Positions 19,479 through 34,095 of a DNA stretch of 64,000 nt are shown here, in pieces. Position 1 is the first letter of the stretch. The number at the start of each line of letters is the position of its first letter. A program made the position numbers and the translations under genes. The stretch is from assembly GCF_014192745.1 (NCBI RefSeq), contig NZ_JACHYJ010000002.1, positions 620,001-684,000 of the forward strand. Reading direction: 5' to 3'. A model generated the notes under the pieces. It ran no database searches. It was not told the DNA's origin and saw only the letters and a program-made list of their open reading frames with translations. This DNA is from Luteimonas sp. RC10 (GTDB lineage: Bacteria > Pseudomonadota > Gammaproteobacteria > Xanthomonadales > Xanthomonadaceae).

Positions 19479-19493
19479 AGTTAGCGCTACCAT
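19479..19493 (-). promoter_or_regulatory. xyl-box operator and promoter region of xylBA
   Basis: On the minus strand TGGTAGCGCTAACT, 24 bases before the xylB ATG, with an 8-base perfect core palindrome TAGCGCTA. It is nearly identical to the published Xanthomonas xyl-box TGGTAGCGCTAACA and to the site in aguA. GATAAT, a good -10 hexamer, directly precedes it, so a bound repressor would block initiation. Confidence 0.75.
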
Positions 19494-19639
19494 TATCGGA
19501 GCTAAAAAAAACAGCACGGCTTGGAGCAGGCAGCGGCATGGGCGCGCTCGGCGTCAATCGGCGGTGCAGGCACTGTAGCCACTTGTCGCCGAACATGCTT
19601 GCTGCGGTGCGCCATCACCGAGCCGAACGCGTGGCGCCC

Positions 19640-20008
19640 TTATCGCTCGCGCAACCACGCCTGGCCGTCACCGGCGCATTCGGGCGTGAAGCCGCGGACC
19701 TCGACGCCCGGCAACAGCAACCCTTCCAGTTCCGAGAGGCGGCGGATCCACAGCGATTCGGCGATCACTGCGATCCGGTCGAAACGCCGCACTGCACGCA
19801 GCAGTGCCGGCAGCCGCGAGAACTCGACTGCGACTGCACCGAACGACGGCAGGTCGACATCGCGTACGCGATAGAGCATCGCGCCACCTTCGATGCCGTC
19901 CGCCGCCTCGACGAACGCATCGATCAGCGCCGCCATCGTCTCCCGATCGAACCGACCGTCGATCTCGACGTCGATCCGATCCGGCGCCACGCGAATCACA
20001 TTGAACAT
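19640..20008 (-). CDS. SpoIIAA-like (STAS-fold) small protein
   Basis: 122-residue soluble protein resembling the SpoIIAA-like family: N-terminal beta strand FNVIRVAPDRIDVEIDGRFD, a central IEGGAMLYRVRDVDLPSFGAVAVEF, and LRAVRRFDRIAVIAESLWIRRL. Members are often annotated as STAS-like or as possible lipid/UspA-associated proteins; no function is established. ATG at 20008 starts family-like sequence; an upstream open frame adds unrelated residues. Stands alone between xylB and the MFS gene. Confidence 0.75.
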   Translation of the reverse strand: MFNVIRVAPDRIDVEIDGRFDRETMAALIDAFVEAADGIEGGAMLYRVRDVDLPSFGAVAVEFSRLPALLRAVRRFDRIAVIAESLWIRRLSELEGLLLPGVEVRGFTPECAGDGQAWLRER

Positions 20009-20167
20009 GTCGGTCTCGCCTGCACTCGTCGACGAGAGGCTAGAACGCCATGCGTCAACATCGAGCGAATGGCCCGGTCGCGGCTCGGCGCCGAACACAC
20101 GGCCGCCATCCACGCCCGGCCTGCCGCGCGCCCCACAGTCCCGACGGCTGCGCCGAGCCAGTGCTCA

Positions 20168-21664
20168 TCAAGACGCTGGTGGCTCGGTCTCCCTGCCCTG
20201 CCCGCTGCTGCGCGCCAAGCGCCGCAGCAGCAGCGCCGCGACGAATGCCGCCACGACGTTGCAGGCCATGCCGGCGACGAAGGCATCGGCGTAGCGTGCA
20301 CGCAGGTCATCGCCAACAGCGCCGGACAAGGCGGCGCCGAACACCATGCCGACGATCGCCACACCGAACGCCGCGCCGACCTGCTGCAGCGTCGAGATCA
20401 CGCCCGAGGCCATGCCGGCGCGCGCCGCATCGACCGTGCCGAGCACGAGGTTCAGCAGCGGCGTCATGATCAAGCCCTGCGCGGCGCCGACGACGACCAG
20501 CGTCGGCACCAGGTGCGCAGGCGACAGCGCCCCGCCCGCGCTGTGCACCTGGCCGACGAGCCAGGCCAACGAGGCCGCGTAGACCACCGCAGCGACCGCG
20601 AGCGCGACCGGACCGAAGCGGGCCACCAGCCGCGGCGCCGACAGCGAGGCCAGCACGAAGCCGACGCTGCACGGTGCGAACAGCAAGCCGGCGGTCATCG
20701 GGTCGAGGCCAAGGCCCGACTGCACCAGCAAGGCAAAGCACAGGAAGAACGAACTCGAGGTCGAGTAGACCAGCAGCACCAGCAGGCCGCCGATGGCGAA
20801 CTGCCGATCACACAGCAGGCGCATGTCGACCAACGGGTCTTCGCCGCACAGCCGGCGCCGGATCTGGTGCCGCGCGAACATGGCCAGCAGCCCGGTACCG
20901 GCCACCAGCGCGACGAGCATCCAGGCCGGCCAGCCGTGGGCGGGCCCTTCCAGCAAGGGCACCAGCCACAGTCCCAGCCCGGCACTGACCAGAGCGACGC
21001 CGCCCCAGTCGAGCGTCGGGCGCTCGGGCGCGCGCGATTCGGGCACCAGGCGCGCCATCGCGATCGCGAGCACGCCGATCGGGACGTTGATCAGGAAGAT
21101 CGTGCGCCAGCCCAGGCCGCCGATGTCGGCATGCACCAGCCACCCACCCAGTACCTGACCGGCGATCGCGGCCAGGCCCAGCGTCATGCCGAGCAGGCCG
21201 AACGCGCGGCGGGCGGCCGCCCCCTCGAAATGCACCCGGATCGAGGCGTAGACCTGCGGGAACAGCAACGCCGCCGCCAGCCCCTGCAGCACCCGCGCGG
21301 CGATCAGCGCGCCGGCATCGGGCGCCAGTCCGCACAACGCCGAGGCCAGCGCGAATCCCGCCATGCCGACTACGAACAGGCGGCGACGGCCATGGCGGTC
21401 GCCGAGGCGCCCGCCCGCGATCAGCAGCACGCCGAAGGCCAGTTCGTAACCGGCGACCACCAGCCCCACCTGCGACAGGCTAGCCTCGAGCGTGGCCTGC
21501 ATCGACGGGATCGCGACATTGACCACGAACAGATCGAAGATCGTGACGAAGCCGGCGAGCAGCAGCACGGCCAGGCCGAGCCAGGGGGGACGGGCCGGCG
21601 CTGCCACGGCCACATCGGCAGCGGTCGCAACAGACGAGGACGCAGGGGCGCGGCAATCGGGCAT
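20168..21664 (-). CDS. MFS transporter, DHA2 (14-TMS) drug:H+ antiporter type
   Basis: 498-residue membrane protein with about 14 hydrophobic segments. Seen: motif D1/first helix LLLAGFVTIFDLFVVNVAIPSM-type start, motif A GGRLGDRHGRRRLFVVG, motif B-like LIAARVLQGLAAALLFPQ, motif C-like GLLGMTLGLAAIAGQVLGGW, and a late GLIMTPLLNLVLGTV. It probably exports a toxic compound in exchange for protons. The divergent MmyB-type regulator 101 bases away is its likely controller. Substrate unknown. Confidence 0.88.
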   Translation of the reverse strand: MPDCRAPASSSVATAADVAVAAPARPPWLGLAVLLLAGFVTIFDLFVVNVAIPSMQATLEASLSQVGLVVAGYELAFGVLLIAGGRLGDRHGRRRLFVVGMAGFALASALCGLAPDAGALIAARVLQGLAAALLFPQVYASIRVHFEGAAARRAFGLLGMTLGLAAIAGQVLGGWLVHADIGGLGWRTIFLINVPIGVLAIAMARLVPESRAPERPTLDWGGVALVSAGLGLWLVPLLEGPAHGWPAWMLVALVAGTGLLAMFARHQIRRRLCGEDPLVDMRLLCDRQFAIGGLLVLLVYSTSSSFFLCFALLVQSGLGLDPMTAGLLFAPCSVGFVLASLSAPRLVARFGPVALAVAAVVYAASLAWLVGQVHSAGGALSPAHLVPTLVVVGAAQGLIMTPLLNLVLGTVDAARAGMASGVISTLQQVGAAFGVAIVGMVFGAALSGAVGDDLRARYADAFVAGMACNVVAAFVAALLLRRLARSSGQGRETEPPAS

Positions 21665-21765
21665 GACGGGGAGTCCGAACGAGGGGAGCCGGAGTCTGGC
21701 GCCGCATCTATCCGGTTACAATTTGTCCATTCATGCTGTTACTACAAGCAACCGGTGCCCGACCG

Positions 21766-22563
21766 ATGAGCCGCCTGCAACGCGCCCGCCCCGAACTGTC
21801 GAGCTTCCTGCGGACCTGCCGCGCGCGCCTGTCGCCGGCCGATGTCGGCCTGCAGAACGGCGGCCGCCGGCGCACGCCGGGCCTGCGCCGCGAAGAGGTC
21901 GCGGCGCTCGCCGGGGTCGGTCTGAGCTGGTACACGTGGCTGGAACAAGGCCGCGACATCGGCGTCTCGTCCACGTTCCTGGACAATCTGGCGCGGGTGC
22001 TGCGGCTCGATGCCGCCGAGCGGCGTCACCTCTATCTGCTCGCGCACGCGCGCCCGCCGGCCGAGCCCGGACGCACGTTCTGTCAGGTCCCGCCGCTGGT
22101 CCGGCGCTTGATGGACGACCTCGCCCCGCATGCGGCGCACGTGCTCAATCTGCGCTGGGACGTGCTGGCGTTCAATGCGCCGGCCGATGCGCTGTTCGGC
22201 TTCGGCGCGCACCCGCCCGAACGCCGCAACCTGCTCTGGCTGCTGTTCACCGACGAGGGCATGCGCACGCGCCTCGTCGACTGGGACGCCCAGGCGCGCG
22301 CCATGCTCTCGAGCTATCGCCGCGATCATGCCCGTGGCGCGCAGGACGCCGACGCGCAGGCGTTGGTCGACTCCCTGCGCCGGGCGTCGCCGGAGTTCGC
22401 GGCCTGGTGGGCGCACCACGATGCCGGCGCGCCCTGCAGCGGCGAGCGTCGGCTGTGCGTGGACGGTGTGCCGGTGGCCTTCGAGCACACGATGCTGACG
22501 ATCGATGAAGAACGTCACCTGCGCCTGGTCGTCCATGCGCGGCGCGACGAGGCGGCACGCTGA
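21766..22563 (+). CDS. MmyB-type helix-turn-helix transcriptional regulator
   Basis: 265-residue regulator. Seen: N-terminal XRE-like helix-turn-helix with the family signature RRTPGLRREEVAALAGVGLSWYTWLEQGRD, then the MmyB-like ligand-binding PAS fold (LNLRWDVLAFNAPADALFG, RNLLWLLFTDEGMR, GVPVAFEHTMLTIDEERHLR). An ATG at 21733 is also in frame; 21766 fits the usual length better. A TACAAT -10-like hexamer lies at 21717-21722. Divergent from the MFS pump gene, which it probably regulates in response to a small molecule. Confidence 0.85.
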   Translation: MSRLQRARPELSSFLRTCRARLSPADVGLQNGGRRRTPGLRREEVAALAGVGLSWYTWLEQGRDIGVSSTFLDNLARVLRLDAAERRHLYLLAHARPPAEPGRTFCQVPPLVRRLMDDLAPHAAHVLNLRWDVLAFNAPADALFGFGAHPPERRNLLWLLFTDEGMRTRLVDWDAQARAMLSSYRRDHARGAQDADAQALVDSLRRASPEFAAWWAHHDAGAPCSGERRLCVDGVPVAFEHTMLTIDEERHLRLVVHARRDEAAR

Positions 22564-22611
22564 GACAGGCCGGCGTAGGGCGTCGACAACGCCCGCGGCG
22601 CGCGGCATTCG

Positions 22612-23016
22612 CTAGGTCAGCGTCGCCACGGCAACGAAGCGCCAGATGCCGAGCCCGGCCATCACCAGCAACAGCGCGAAGGTCAGCATCGCGCCGCCGA
22701 AACGGCCGACCGAATAGCCGGCCGAGCCGCCGAGCCCGACGGCATGCAGCACGCGTGCCAGCAGCAGCGCCAGGCCGAGCGTCCACAGCAGCCGGGGATC
22801 GAACGCGGCCAGTTCGAGCAGCGCCAGCATCAACAGCGCCAGCGGCACGTACTCACCGAAATTGGCCTGCACGCGGACCTTGCGCGCCAGCACCGGATCG
22901 CCGCCGGTGCCGATGCCCACCTTGGCATTGGCGCGGTGCAACGCCACCCGCAGCGACAGCACCACGTACAGCACGACATGCAGCGATGCGATCAACAGCG
23001 AAATGCGTGGGGTCAT
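22612..23016 (-). CDS. MAPEG family membrane protein
   Basis: 134-residue protein with four hydrophobic helices and the family features RVRVQANFGEYVPLALLMLALLE after helix 1 and LLLARVLHAVGL later. MAPEG proteins include microsomal glutathione S-transferases and eicosanoid-pathway enzymes; bacterial members may conjugate glutathione to lipophilic substrates. Enzymatic role here is unproven. The gamma-glutamyltransferase gene, another glutathione-related gene, lies upstream on the same strand with a 40-base gap, so an operon is possible. Confidence 0.85.
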   Translation of the reverse strand: MTPRISLLIASLHVVLYVVLSLRVALHRANAKVGIGTGGDPVLARKVRVQANFGEYVPLALLMLALLELAAFDPRLLWTLGLALLLARVLHAVGLGGSAGYSVGRFGGAMLTFALLLVMAGLGIWRFVAVATLT

Positions 23017-23056
23017 CGTGCGGGCTCCATGGTGTCCATTCCCGGGGGTGTGTGCG

Positions 23057-25831
<2,775 letters not shown>

Positions 25832-25871
25832 GGCATTCCCTCTTGTTTCTCTTGCGTTTGGATGGGCAACG

Positions 25872-27000
<1,129 letters not shown>

Positions 27001-27081
27001 CGGCGCCCCGCTACACGGGGCGTGGAAAATGCGGGTGATACCATGCGCGCCATTCTCCCCCATCCAGGCTCCGACGGCCGC

Positions 27082-28406
<1,325 letters not shown>

Positions 28407-28410
<4 letters not shown>

Positions 28411-29690
28411 GCGCCTCGGGGCAGGCGCCGGCCGCGCCGGTGCCGCCGCGCCGTCACCGGCGCGGGCTGAAATGGCTGGTGGGCATCGCGGCCCTGCTCG
28501 CGGCCGGCATCGCCGCGATCTGGCTGCTGCTGCCGCCCGAGCGTGCATTGCGTCTGGCGCTCGCGCGCCTGGAGCCCGCCCTCGGTCTGTCGATCCAGTT
28601 CGACGGCACGGTCGACTACCGCCTGCGCGGCACCCCGCAACTGGTGGTCCACGACGTGACCGTACGCGTGCCGGGTACGCAAGCCCCGATGCTGCAGGCC
28701 CGGCGCGTGCTGCTGGCGCTGCCGTGGAAGACCATCCGCAGTCGCGGCGCCGACCTCGAGATCGCGCGCATCGAACTCGACGGCCCGCAGCTGCAACTGC
28801 CGGTGCTGCTGCACTGGCTCGACACCCGGCCGCCGGGCGACGGCGCCCTGCCCCCGTTCACCGACGGCCTGCATGTGCGCGACGGCAGGCTCGACGCCGA
28901 GGACTGGCGCATCGAGGGGCTGACACTCGATCTGCCCACACTGCACGCCGAGCGCGCGGTCACCGGCCAGGTCGCAGGCACCGCGATCGTCGATGCGCTG
29001 CGCATCCCGTTCCGCCTGCGGCTGCAGGCCGACCGCCCGCTTGCATTTTCCCGGATCGAGGCGCGCGGCACGCTGTCGGCCGACAGCGGCGAGGGCCGGC
29101 TCGACACCCGGCTCGCGCTCGAGGCGACCCGTGTCGACGCCGACGCCCCCGGGCTGACCCTGGCACCGCTGCGCGTGGCGATGGATGCCCGCTGGCGCGC
29201 CGAAGGCACCGACCTGCCGTTCGCGTTCGGCCTGCAGGGCCGGCTGGCCTTTGCCGACGGACGCCTGGTGTTGGCACCGATCGGGCTGGCGACCCGCGCC
29301 GATGACGTCGTTCCGACCTTCTCCGCCGGTGGCCGCGTCGCCTACGACGACGTGCTGGAGCTCGCACTCGACGGACGCATCGCGCATTGGCCTGCGGGCT
29401 GGCCCGCGTTGCCGGCGCCGCTGTCACAGACAGAGGGGCCGCTGCCGTTCGCGATCCGCTATCGCGGGCCCGCGACGCTGGGCGCCCCGCTGTCGCTGCA
29501 CGTCGCCCACGGCGGCGCACGGTTCGACGGCAGTGCGCGCGTGCCCGAGGTGCTGCGCTGGCTCGATGCCCTCGACAGTGGCTCGCCGGTGCCGCCGCTG
29601 CGCGGACAGTTGCGGATCGATCGCCTCGAGGTGCCCGGCGCGACGCTCGAGGGCCTCGAGATCGACGTCGACGACGGCACCCCGCCATGA
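28407..29690 (+). CDS. AsmA-like inner-membrane-anchored protein
   Basis: 427 residues: one N-terminal membrane anchor (LKWLVGIAALLAAGIAAIWLLL) followed by a beta-rich periplasmic domain (LGLSIQFDGTVDYRLRGTP, LQARRVLLALPWKTIRSRGA, FTDGLHVRDGRLDAEDWRIE) like the AsmA family, now linked to intermembrane phospholipid transport. The protein is shorter than E. coli AsmA or TamB. GTG start overlaps the ftsY stop by four bases and its own TGA overlaps the mutY ATG, so all three are probably co-translated. Exact role unknown. Confidence 0.8.
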
Positions 29691-30760
29691 GCGCGTCCTA
29701 CGCCGCCCGCCTGCTGGCCTGGTTCGACGTCCACGGCCGCCACGACCTGCCCTGGCAGCATCCGCGCACGCCGTATCGGGTGTGGCTGTCGGAGATCATG
29801 CTGCAGCAGACCCAGGTGCGGGTGGTGATGCCGTACTTCGAGCGCTTCGTCGCCGCATTGCCTGACGTGCGCGCGTTGGCCGCCGCCCCGCGTGACGATG
29901 TGCTCGCGCTGTGGTCGGGCCTGGGCTACTACGCCCGCGCCCGCAACCTGCAGGCCGCCGCGCAGGCCTGCGTCGAACGGCACGGCGGCGAGCTGCCGCG
30001 CGACTTCGACGCGCTGCTCGCACTGCCCGGCATCGGCCGCAGCACCGCGGCGGCGATCCTGTCGCAGGCTTGGGGCGACCGCTTCGCGATCCTCGACGGC
30101 AACGTCAAGCGCGTGCTCGCGCGCCACCACGGCGTCGCCGGCTGGCCGGGGCTGCCCAAGGTCGAGAAGACACTGTGGGCGATCGCCGACACGCTGCTGC
30201 CCGAGGCGCGGATGGCCGACTACACCCAGGCGCAGATGGACTTCGGCGCCACGCTGTGCACGCGTCATGCGCCCGCCTGCCTGCTGTGCCCGGTCAACGA
30301 CGACTGCGTGGCGTTCGCTCAAGGCCGGGTCGAGGAACTGCCCACGCCCAAGCCGACCAAGACGCTGCCCGAGCGCGAGGCGACCGTGCTGCTGCTCGAG
30401 GACCGCGATGGCCGTGTGCTGCTGCACCGGCGGCCGGCGACCGGCGTGTGGGCGGCGCTGTGGTCACTGCCGCAGGGCGAGGATGCCGACGCCGCGCTGG
30501 CCTGGCTGGACGCACACGCGCCACACATGATCGACGCCGGCGACCGCGACACGCCGCACAGACTGCAGACCGTGCATCACGGTTTCACCCACTACCGCCT
30601 GCAACTGCATCCGCTGCACTGGGCCGGCCTCGCCCCGCGCCGCGCCGTGCGCGACAATGACGACCTGCGCTGGGTGGCCCGCGACGAACTCGCGACGCTC
30701 GGCATTCCCGCACCGATCCGCACGCTGCTGCTGTCGCCGCGCGTTGCGCTGGAGGACTGA
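29687..30760 (+). CDS. mutY: A/G-specific adenine DNA glycosylase
   Basis: 357-residue base-excision repair enzyme that removes adenine opposite 8-oxoguanine. Seen: catalytic Glu in [14 protein letters not shown], helix-hairpin-helix [16 protein letters not shown], catalytic Asp in [16 protein letters not shown], iron-sulfur cysteines [17 protein letters not shown], and a C-terminal NUDIX-like domain ([18 protein letters not shown]) that reads 8-oxoG. The ATG overlaps the previous stop (ATGA). yggX follows directly, a conserved pair. Confidence 0.96.
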   Translation: MSASYAARLLAWFDVHGRHDLPWQHPRTPYRVWLSEIMLQQTQVRVVMPYFERFVAALPDVRALAAAPRDDVLALWSGLGYYARARNLQAAAQACVERHGGELPRDFDALLALPGIGRSTAAAILSQAWGDRFAILDGNVKRVLARHHGVAGWPGLPKVEKTLWAIADTLLPEARMADYTQAQMDFGATLCTRHAPACLLCPVNDDCVAFAQGRVEELPTPKPTKTLPEREATVLLLEDRDGRVLLHRRPATGVWAALWSLPQGEDADAALAWLDAHAPHMIDAGDRDTPHRLQTVHHGFTHYRLQLHPLHWAGLAPRRAVRDNDDLRWVARDELATLGIPAPIRTLLLSPRVALED

Positions 30761-30761
30761 C

Positions 30762-31037
30762 ATGAGCCGACGCGTGCACTGCGTCCACGACCAGACCGAG
30801 ACCGAAGGCCTGGACTTCATCCCCTGGCCGGGCGAACTGGGCAAGCAGGTCTTCGCCAGCATCGGCAAGCCGGCCTGGGCGCGCTGGCTGGCGCACCAGA
30901 CCATGCTGATCAACGAAAACCGGCTCTCGCCGCTCGACCCCAAGCACCGCGCCTTCCTCGAAGCTGAGATGCGCAAGTACCTGTTCGAGCGGCAGACCGA
31001 TCGCCCGATGGGCTACGTGCCCGAATCGGAAGGCTGA
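30762..31037 (+). CDS. yggX: probable Fe(2+)-trafficking / oxidative damage protection protein
   Basis: 91-residue YggX: starts with [19 protein letters not shown] (conserved Cys7), contains [11 protein letters not shown] and [20 protein letters not shown]. It protects iron-sulfur proteins from superoxide and may carry iron. One base separates it from the mutY stop, so the two form an oxidative-damage unit. Its last 25 bases overlap the convergent lipoprotein gene. Confidence 0.96.
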   Translation: MSRRVHCVHDQTETEGLDFIPWPGELGKQVFASIGKPAWARWLAHQTMLINENRLSPLDPKHRAFLEAEMRKYLFERQTDRPMGYVPESEG

Positions 31038-31504
31038 GCCGCCGGCGCCGGCGCGTCGGACGGCCGGTCGAGCGAGGGCCCACCCTCGCGGTTGTGCTTT
31101 TCGGCCGCGCGTACCGCCTTGACGTCAAACGGCCGGATCTGCCGGATGTGGCACGGCATGCTGATGGCACTGCGGCTGTGCACCAGCACCTTGTCGAACC
31201 GCGCATCGACCCGGCTCATGGTGCTGGTCAACCCGATCGCCGGCGTATAGCTCAGGTCCTGGCACGGCCCCGTCAGGTCGAGCAGCCAGGCCTCGCCCGG
31301 TCGCGTCCAGACCGCGAGCGCGCTGTCGCCCAGCGGCGTCCAGCCGTTGATCTGGCCCATGTAGCGGAAGTGATCGACCGGCGCACCGGCGTGCGCGTCG
31401 TACAGCGCGTACTTGTCGGCATCGCGTAGACCGGGGCTGGCGCAGGCACCGAGCGTCAGCGCGGCGACCAGCGCGGCGGCGAATGGGACGGGATGGCGGC
31501 GCAT
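31013..31504 (-). CDS. DUF6491-like lipoprotein
   Basis: 163 residues with a lipobox ([11 protein letters not shown], Cys21) and a small domain containing [35 protein letters not shown] and [19 protein letters not shown], resembling a widespread Xanthomonadaceae lipoprotein family whose members contain a conserved Cys pair. A perfect Shine-Dalgarno AAGGAGGT lies six bases before the ATG. Function unknown. Convergent overlap of 25 bases with yggX. Confidence 0.82.
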   Translation of the reverse strand: MRRHPVPFAAALVAALTLGACASPGLRDADKYALYDAHAGAPVDHFRYMGQINGWTPLGDSALAVWTRPGEAWLLDLTGPCQDLSYTPAIGLTSTMSRVDARFDKVLVHSRSAISMPCHIRQIRPFDVKAVRAAEKHNREGGPSLDRPSDAPAPAAQPSDSGT

Positions 31505-31655
31505 GCGGACCTCCTTCGATCTCGCGCGGTATCCGATACCGATCATGCGCCCGCCTGCGCGGCGTTCCAGGCCCGCGCCGCCACACGTTCAGCGCGTGGC
31601 CGGCTGGTCACCGATCCGGGCGCGCCGGCCTGGACGCGCTCGCCCCCTGGCAGAT

Positions 31656-32852
31656 CTACTTGCCCATCCCCAGCGCGCGCAGGCGCGGCGTGGCCATCGG
31701 GATCGTGAGCATCGTGCTCATCACCGCCATCAGCAGCAACGCGGTGAACGTCGCGCTCGAGATGATGGCCTTGTCGAGCAGGATGTTGGCGAAGATGATC
31801 ATGATCAGCGCCTTGGTCTGCAGCAGCCATCCGATCAGCGAGGCCTCGCCAGGCGCCCACTTGAGCAAGCGTCCGGCCAGGTGCACACCGGCGAGCTTGC
31901 CCGCCACCGACGCCACCAGCAGGACCAGTGCGGCGACGAACACTGCCGCACCGCCGACGCTCCATTCGGTGCGCAGGCCCGTGCTGAGGAAGAACACCGG
32001 CATCATCACCAGCAGCACGTTGTGCCGCAGGCGGTCCATGTCCTGCTGATCGAACCAGTCCGCATCGATCACCACGCCGGCCAGGAACGCGCCGACCATG
32101 AAGTGCAGGCCCGACCAGTCGGCGCCGAAGGCGCACACCGCCAGCCAGATCAGCATCACGTACCAGCGGTCGCGTTCGGCAATCGCCCGCATCAAGCGCC
32201 GGAACACCACGCAGGCGACTGCGAACGCCAGCAGGAAGCCGACCTGACGCCCGATGCGCTCCCAGTCGAGCAGCACCAGGGCCAGCACGCCCCAGATGGC
32301 GATGTCGTCGAGGCTGGCATAGCGCAGGATGCGCTGCCCGATCGGCTGGCGCAGGATGTCGAGCTTCTCCATCAGCAGGATCAGAATCGGCAACGCCGTC
32401 ACCGCGCAGGCCATGCCCACGCCGACCACGAACTGCCAGTCCGCGCCCGACGCGCCGATCCAGCCCGGAAAGCGCAGCAGACCGAACGCCGCCAGCGCCC
32501 CGAACACCAGCGGCACGCCCAGCGCCAGGCCCGCGGTGATGCCACTCTCCCGGCGGTTGACCCAGGCCTTGCTCAGATCGAGCTCGATGCCCGCGATCAA
32601 CACGAACAGCATCACCGCCCAGGCGCCCAGCCCGTTGAGGATCTGCACCACCTCCGGCCGGAACACGAAGGTGTAGTAGCCCGGGAACGCGGCCCCCAAG
32701 ATGCCCGGGCCGAGCACGATGCCGGTGAGGATCTGCACCACGACCAGCGGCGCGAAGTAATCCGTGCGCCCCAGGCGCCAGATCAGGAACGGCACACAGA
32801 AGATGATCGCCATCGCGATCAGGAACACTTCCATGGTGGTGACTGCATGCAT
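31656..32852 (-). CDS. cation:proton antiporter (CPA2 / Na+/H+ exchanger domain)
   Basis: 398-residue protein with about 12 hydrophobic segments. Seen: VVVQILTGIVLGPGILG, the family core VMLFVLIAGIELDLSKAW, a helix with SLDDIAIWGVLALVLL that carries the ion-binding Asp pair, and VMMPVFFLSTGLRTEW. Probably exchanges Na+ or K+ for protons at the inner membrane. No regulatory TrkA-N domain is attached. Stands alone. Confidence 0.88.
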   Translation of the reverse strand: MHAVTTMEVFLIAMAIIFCVPFLIWRLGRTDYFAPLVVVQILTGIVLGPGILGAAFPGYYTFVFRPEVVQILNGLGAWAVMLFVLIAGIELDLSKAWVNRRESGITAGLALGVPLVFGALAAFGLLRFPGWIGASGADWQFVVGVGMACAVTALPILILLMEKLDILRQPIGQRILRYASLDDIAIWGVLALVLLDWERIGRQVGFLLAFAVACVVFRRLMRAIAERDRWYVMLIWLAVCAFGADWSGLHFMVGAFLAGVVIDADWFDQQDMDRLRHNVLLVMMPVFFLSTGLRTEWSVGGAAVFVAALVLLVASVAGKLAGVHLAGRLLKWAPGEASLIGWLLQTKALIMIIFANILLDKAIISSATFTALLLMAVMSTMLTIPMATPRLRALGMGK

Positions 32853-32953
32853 GCGCGTTGTCCTTCAGCCGCAGGGCGGCAGCGAAGCGCGGAGTATGGA
32901 GTGGGGCTTGCGCCGTGTCATGGGGTCGCAGGGCTGCTGTGACACTGCCGCCA

Positions 32954-33267
32954 TTAGCCGTCGAGCGACCACATCCCCTCATAGTCCTGGCCACCGTAGA
33001 ACACGCCGAGGATCGAGACTACTTCCCGTTCGACATCCACAAGGAACGCAATCACAGCGGCGCCACGGTAACTCGTGATCCGAAGGCCCGGGGATAGATC
33101 GTCCCGCTTTGTCCCCCGTTCCGGGAACGTCTCCAAGCTCTCGCAGTAGGCCACGATCGCATCGACATAGCGGACGGCCGAAGTAGGCGCACGGCATCGA
33201 TGATGTATTCCTCGATCGCAGCGAGTTGAGCGACCGCCTCAGGGGCGAACTCGACCCGGTAGCTCAT
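32954..33267 (-). pseudogene. ParE/RelE-type toxin gene broken by a frameshift
   Basis: The reading starts with SYRVEFAPEAVAQLAAIEEYIIDA, a typical ParE N-terminus, then shifts. From about 33190 the homologous text continues in another frame as APTSAVRYVDAIVAYCESLE then FPERGTKRDDLSPGLRITSY and AVIAFLVDVEREVVSILGVF, a full ParE C-terminus ending at 32954. One base appears to be missing near GCGCACGGC (33187-33195). Repaired, it would be about 104 residues, the normal toxin length. Its ATG overlaps the antitoxin stop (ATGA). A sequencing error would give the same picture. Confidence 0.8.
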
Positions 33268-33533
33268 GCGCGGCGACGGCGCTTCTCTGCCAATTGCTCA
33301 CGGGCCTGGCCAACCGACAGGGCCCGTTCCGGAGCGGCCTTCAAGGCCTGGGCCGCCGGCACCACCTGCTCGCGCAACCACGCCTCCATCGCCCGATCTC
33401 GGGCCAGCAGCGTGCGCAAGCCATCCCGGATCACCTCACTCTCCGTCGCGTACTCGCCGGCAGCGACCTTGGCCTTGACCAGGTCGGCCATCTCATTGGG
33501 GAGGGTGATGCTGAACTGCTGGGTCGAACGCAT
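33264..33533 (-). CDS. ParD-like antitoxin (ribbon-helix-helix)
   Basis: 89 residues: an N-terminal ribbon-helix-helix (QQFSITLPNEMADLVKAKV, then YATESEVIRDGLRTLLARD) that would bind the operon promoter, and a C-terminal tail for wrapping the toxin. ATG at 33533 is preceded by AGGTGG; a GTG three codons upstream is less likely. The antitoxin frame is intact although the toxin downstream is frameshifted, the expected survival order for a decaying type II toxin-antitoxin pair. Confidence 0.87.
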   Translation of the reverse strand: MRSTQQFSITLPNEMADLVKAKVAAGEYATESEVIRDGLRTLLARDRAMEAWLREQVVPAAQALKAAPERALSVGQAREQLAEKRRRRA

Positions 33534-33542
33534 GGCGACCAC

Positions 33543-33983
33543 CTGAACTATCGAATAGGATTCAATCCTACTCTCGGCGCAGGACCATTGCCACGCCTGG
33601 CTTCAGGAACCCACCCTGCGAGGATCACGCGGCCAAGCACCCACTCAGGCGGGAATACAAAGAGACTGTATCGAACGCCGCCTTTTGCCGGTGAAGCTGA
33701 CACTGCGTCTATCCGCCTCCCTGAAGAATCAGGGAGGCGCGCAATCTTGCAGCGCCATCGGCCGATACTGAAGGAATTGCGCCACCGAATATCGCAACGC
33801 CTCGGTGCAAGACGCGCAGGCGCGTCAGCAACCCGCTCGAACGCATCCCTTCGAGTCGCCTTCAACATCAGCGAAGGCGCTTCCCTGTATCGATGTGCAA
33901 CGCTTGAGTCGCCACGCCTGCAATCAGGAGTGCTTCAAGCACAGCGACAGCGCCAGTCCTGAGCGGCCACGCCCAGAAACGAG
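33543..33983. other. gene-poor stretch between parD and tRNA-Phe with a strong hairpin
   Basis: No convincing gene in about 440 bases. A perfect 10-bp stem CGCCTCCCTG (33714-33723) / CAGGGAGGCG (33730-33739) with loop AAGAAT stands out; no T-run follows on either strand, so it is not a simple terminator. Base composition drops to more A/T than the surrounding genes. Confidence 0.6.
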
Positions 33984-34007
33984 AAAGCCCGCATTTCTGC
34001 GGGCTTT
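33984..34007 (-). terminator. rho-independent terminator of tRNA-Phe
   Basis: 10-bp stem AAAGCCCGCA / TGCGGGCTTT with loop TTTC, 12 bases beyond the CCA end of the tRNA on the minus strand. The arms supply A/T tracts on both sides, so it may work in both directions. Confidence 0.85.
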
Positions 34008-34019
34008 TCCGTATCGCAA

Positions 34020-34095
34020 TGGTGGCCGGGGAGGGAATCGAACCCCCGACACGGGGATTTTCAATCCCCTGCTCTACCAACTGAGCTACCCGGCC
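34020..34095 (-). tRNA. tRNA-Phe (GAA)
   Basis: 76-nucleotide cloverleaf on the minus strand. Acceptor stem GGCCGGG pairs with CCCGGCC, D-arm GCTCAGTTGGTAGAGC, anticodon stem-loop GGGGATTGAAAATCCCC with anticodon GAA, T-arm with GGTTCGATTCC, and an encoded CCA end. No integrase or duplicated 3' end is seen around it. Confidence 0.97.

Noticed and set aside
33548..33868. Small minus-strand gene near tRNA-Phe
   Set aside because: Overlaps a strong palindrome, has no Shine-Dalgarno and no recognisable domain.
34020..34095. tRNA-Phe as an integration site of a genomic island
   Set aside because: No integrase, no repeated tRNA 3' end and ordinary housekeeping genes on both sides.
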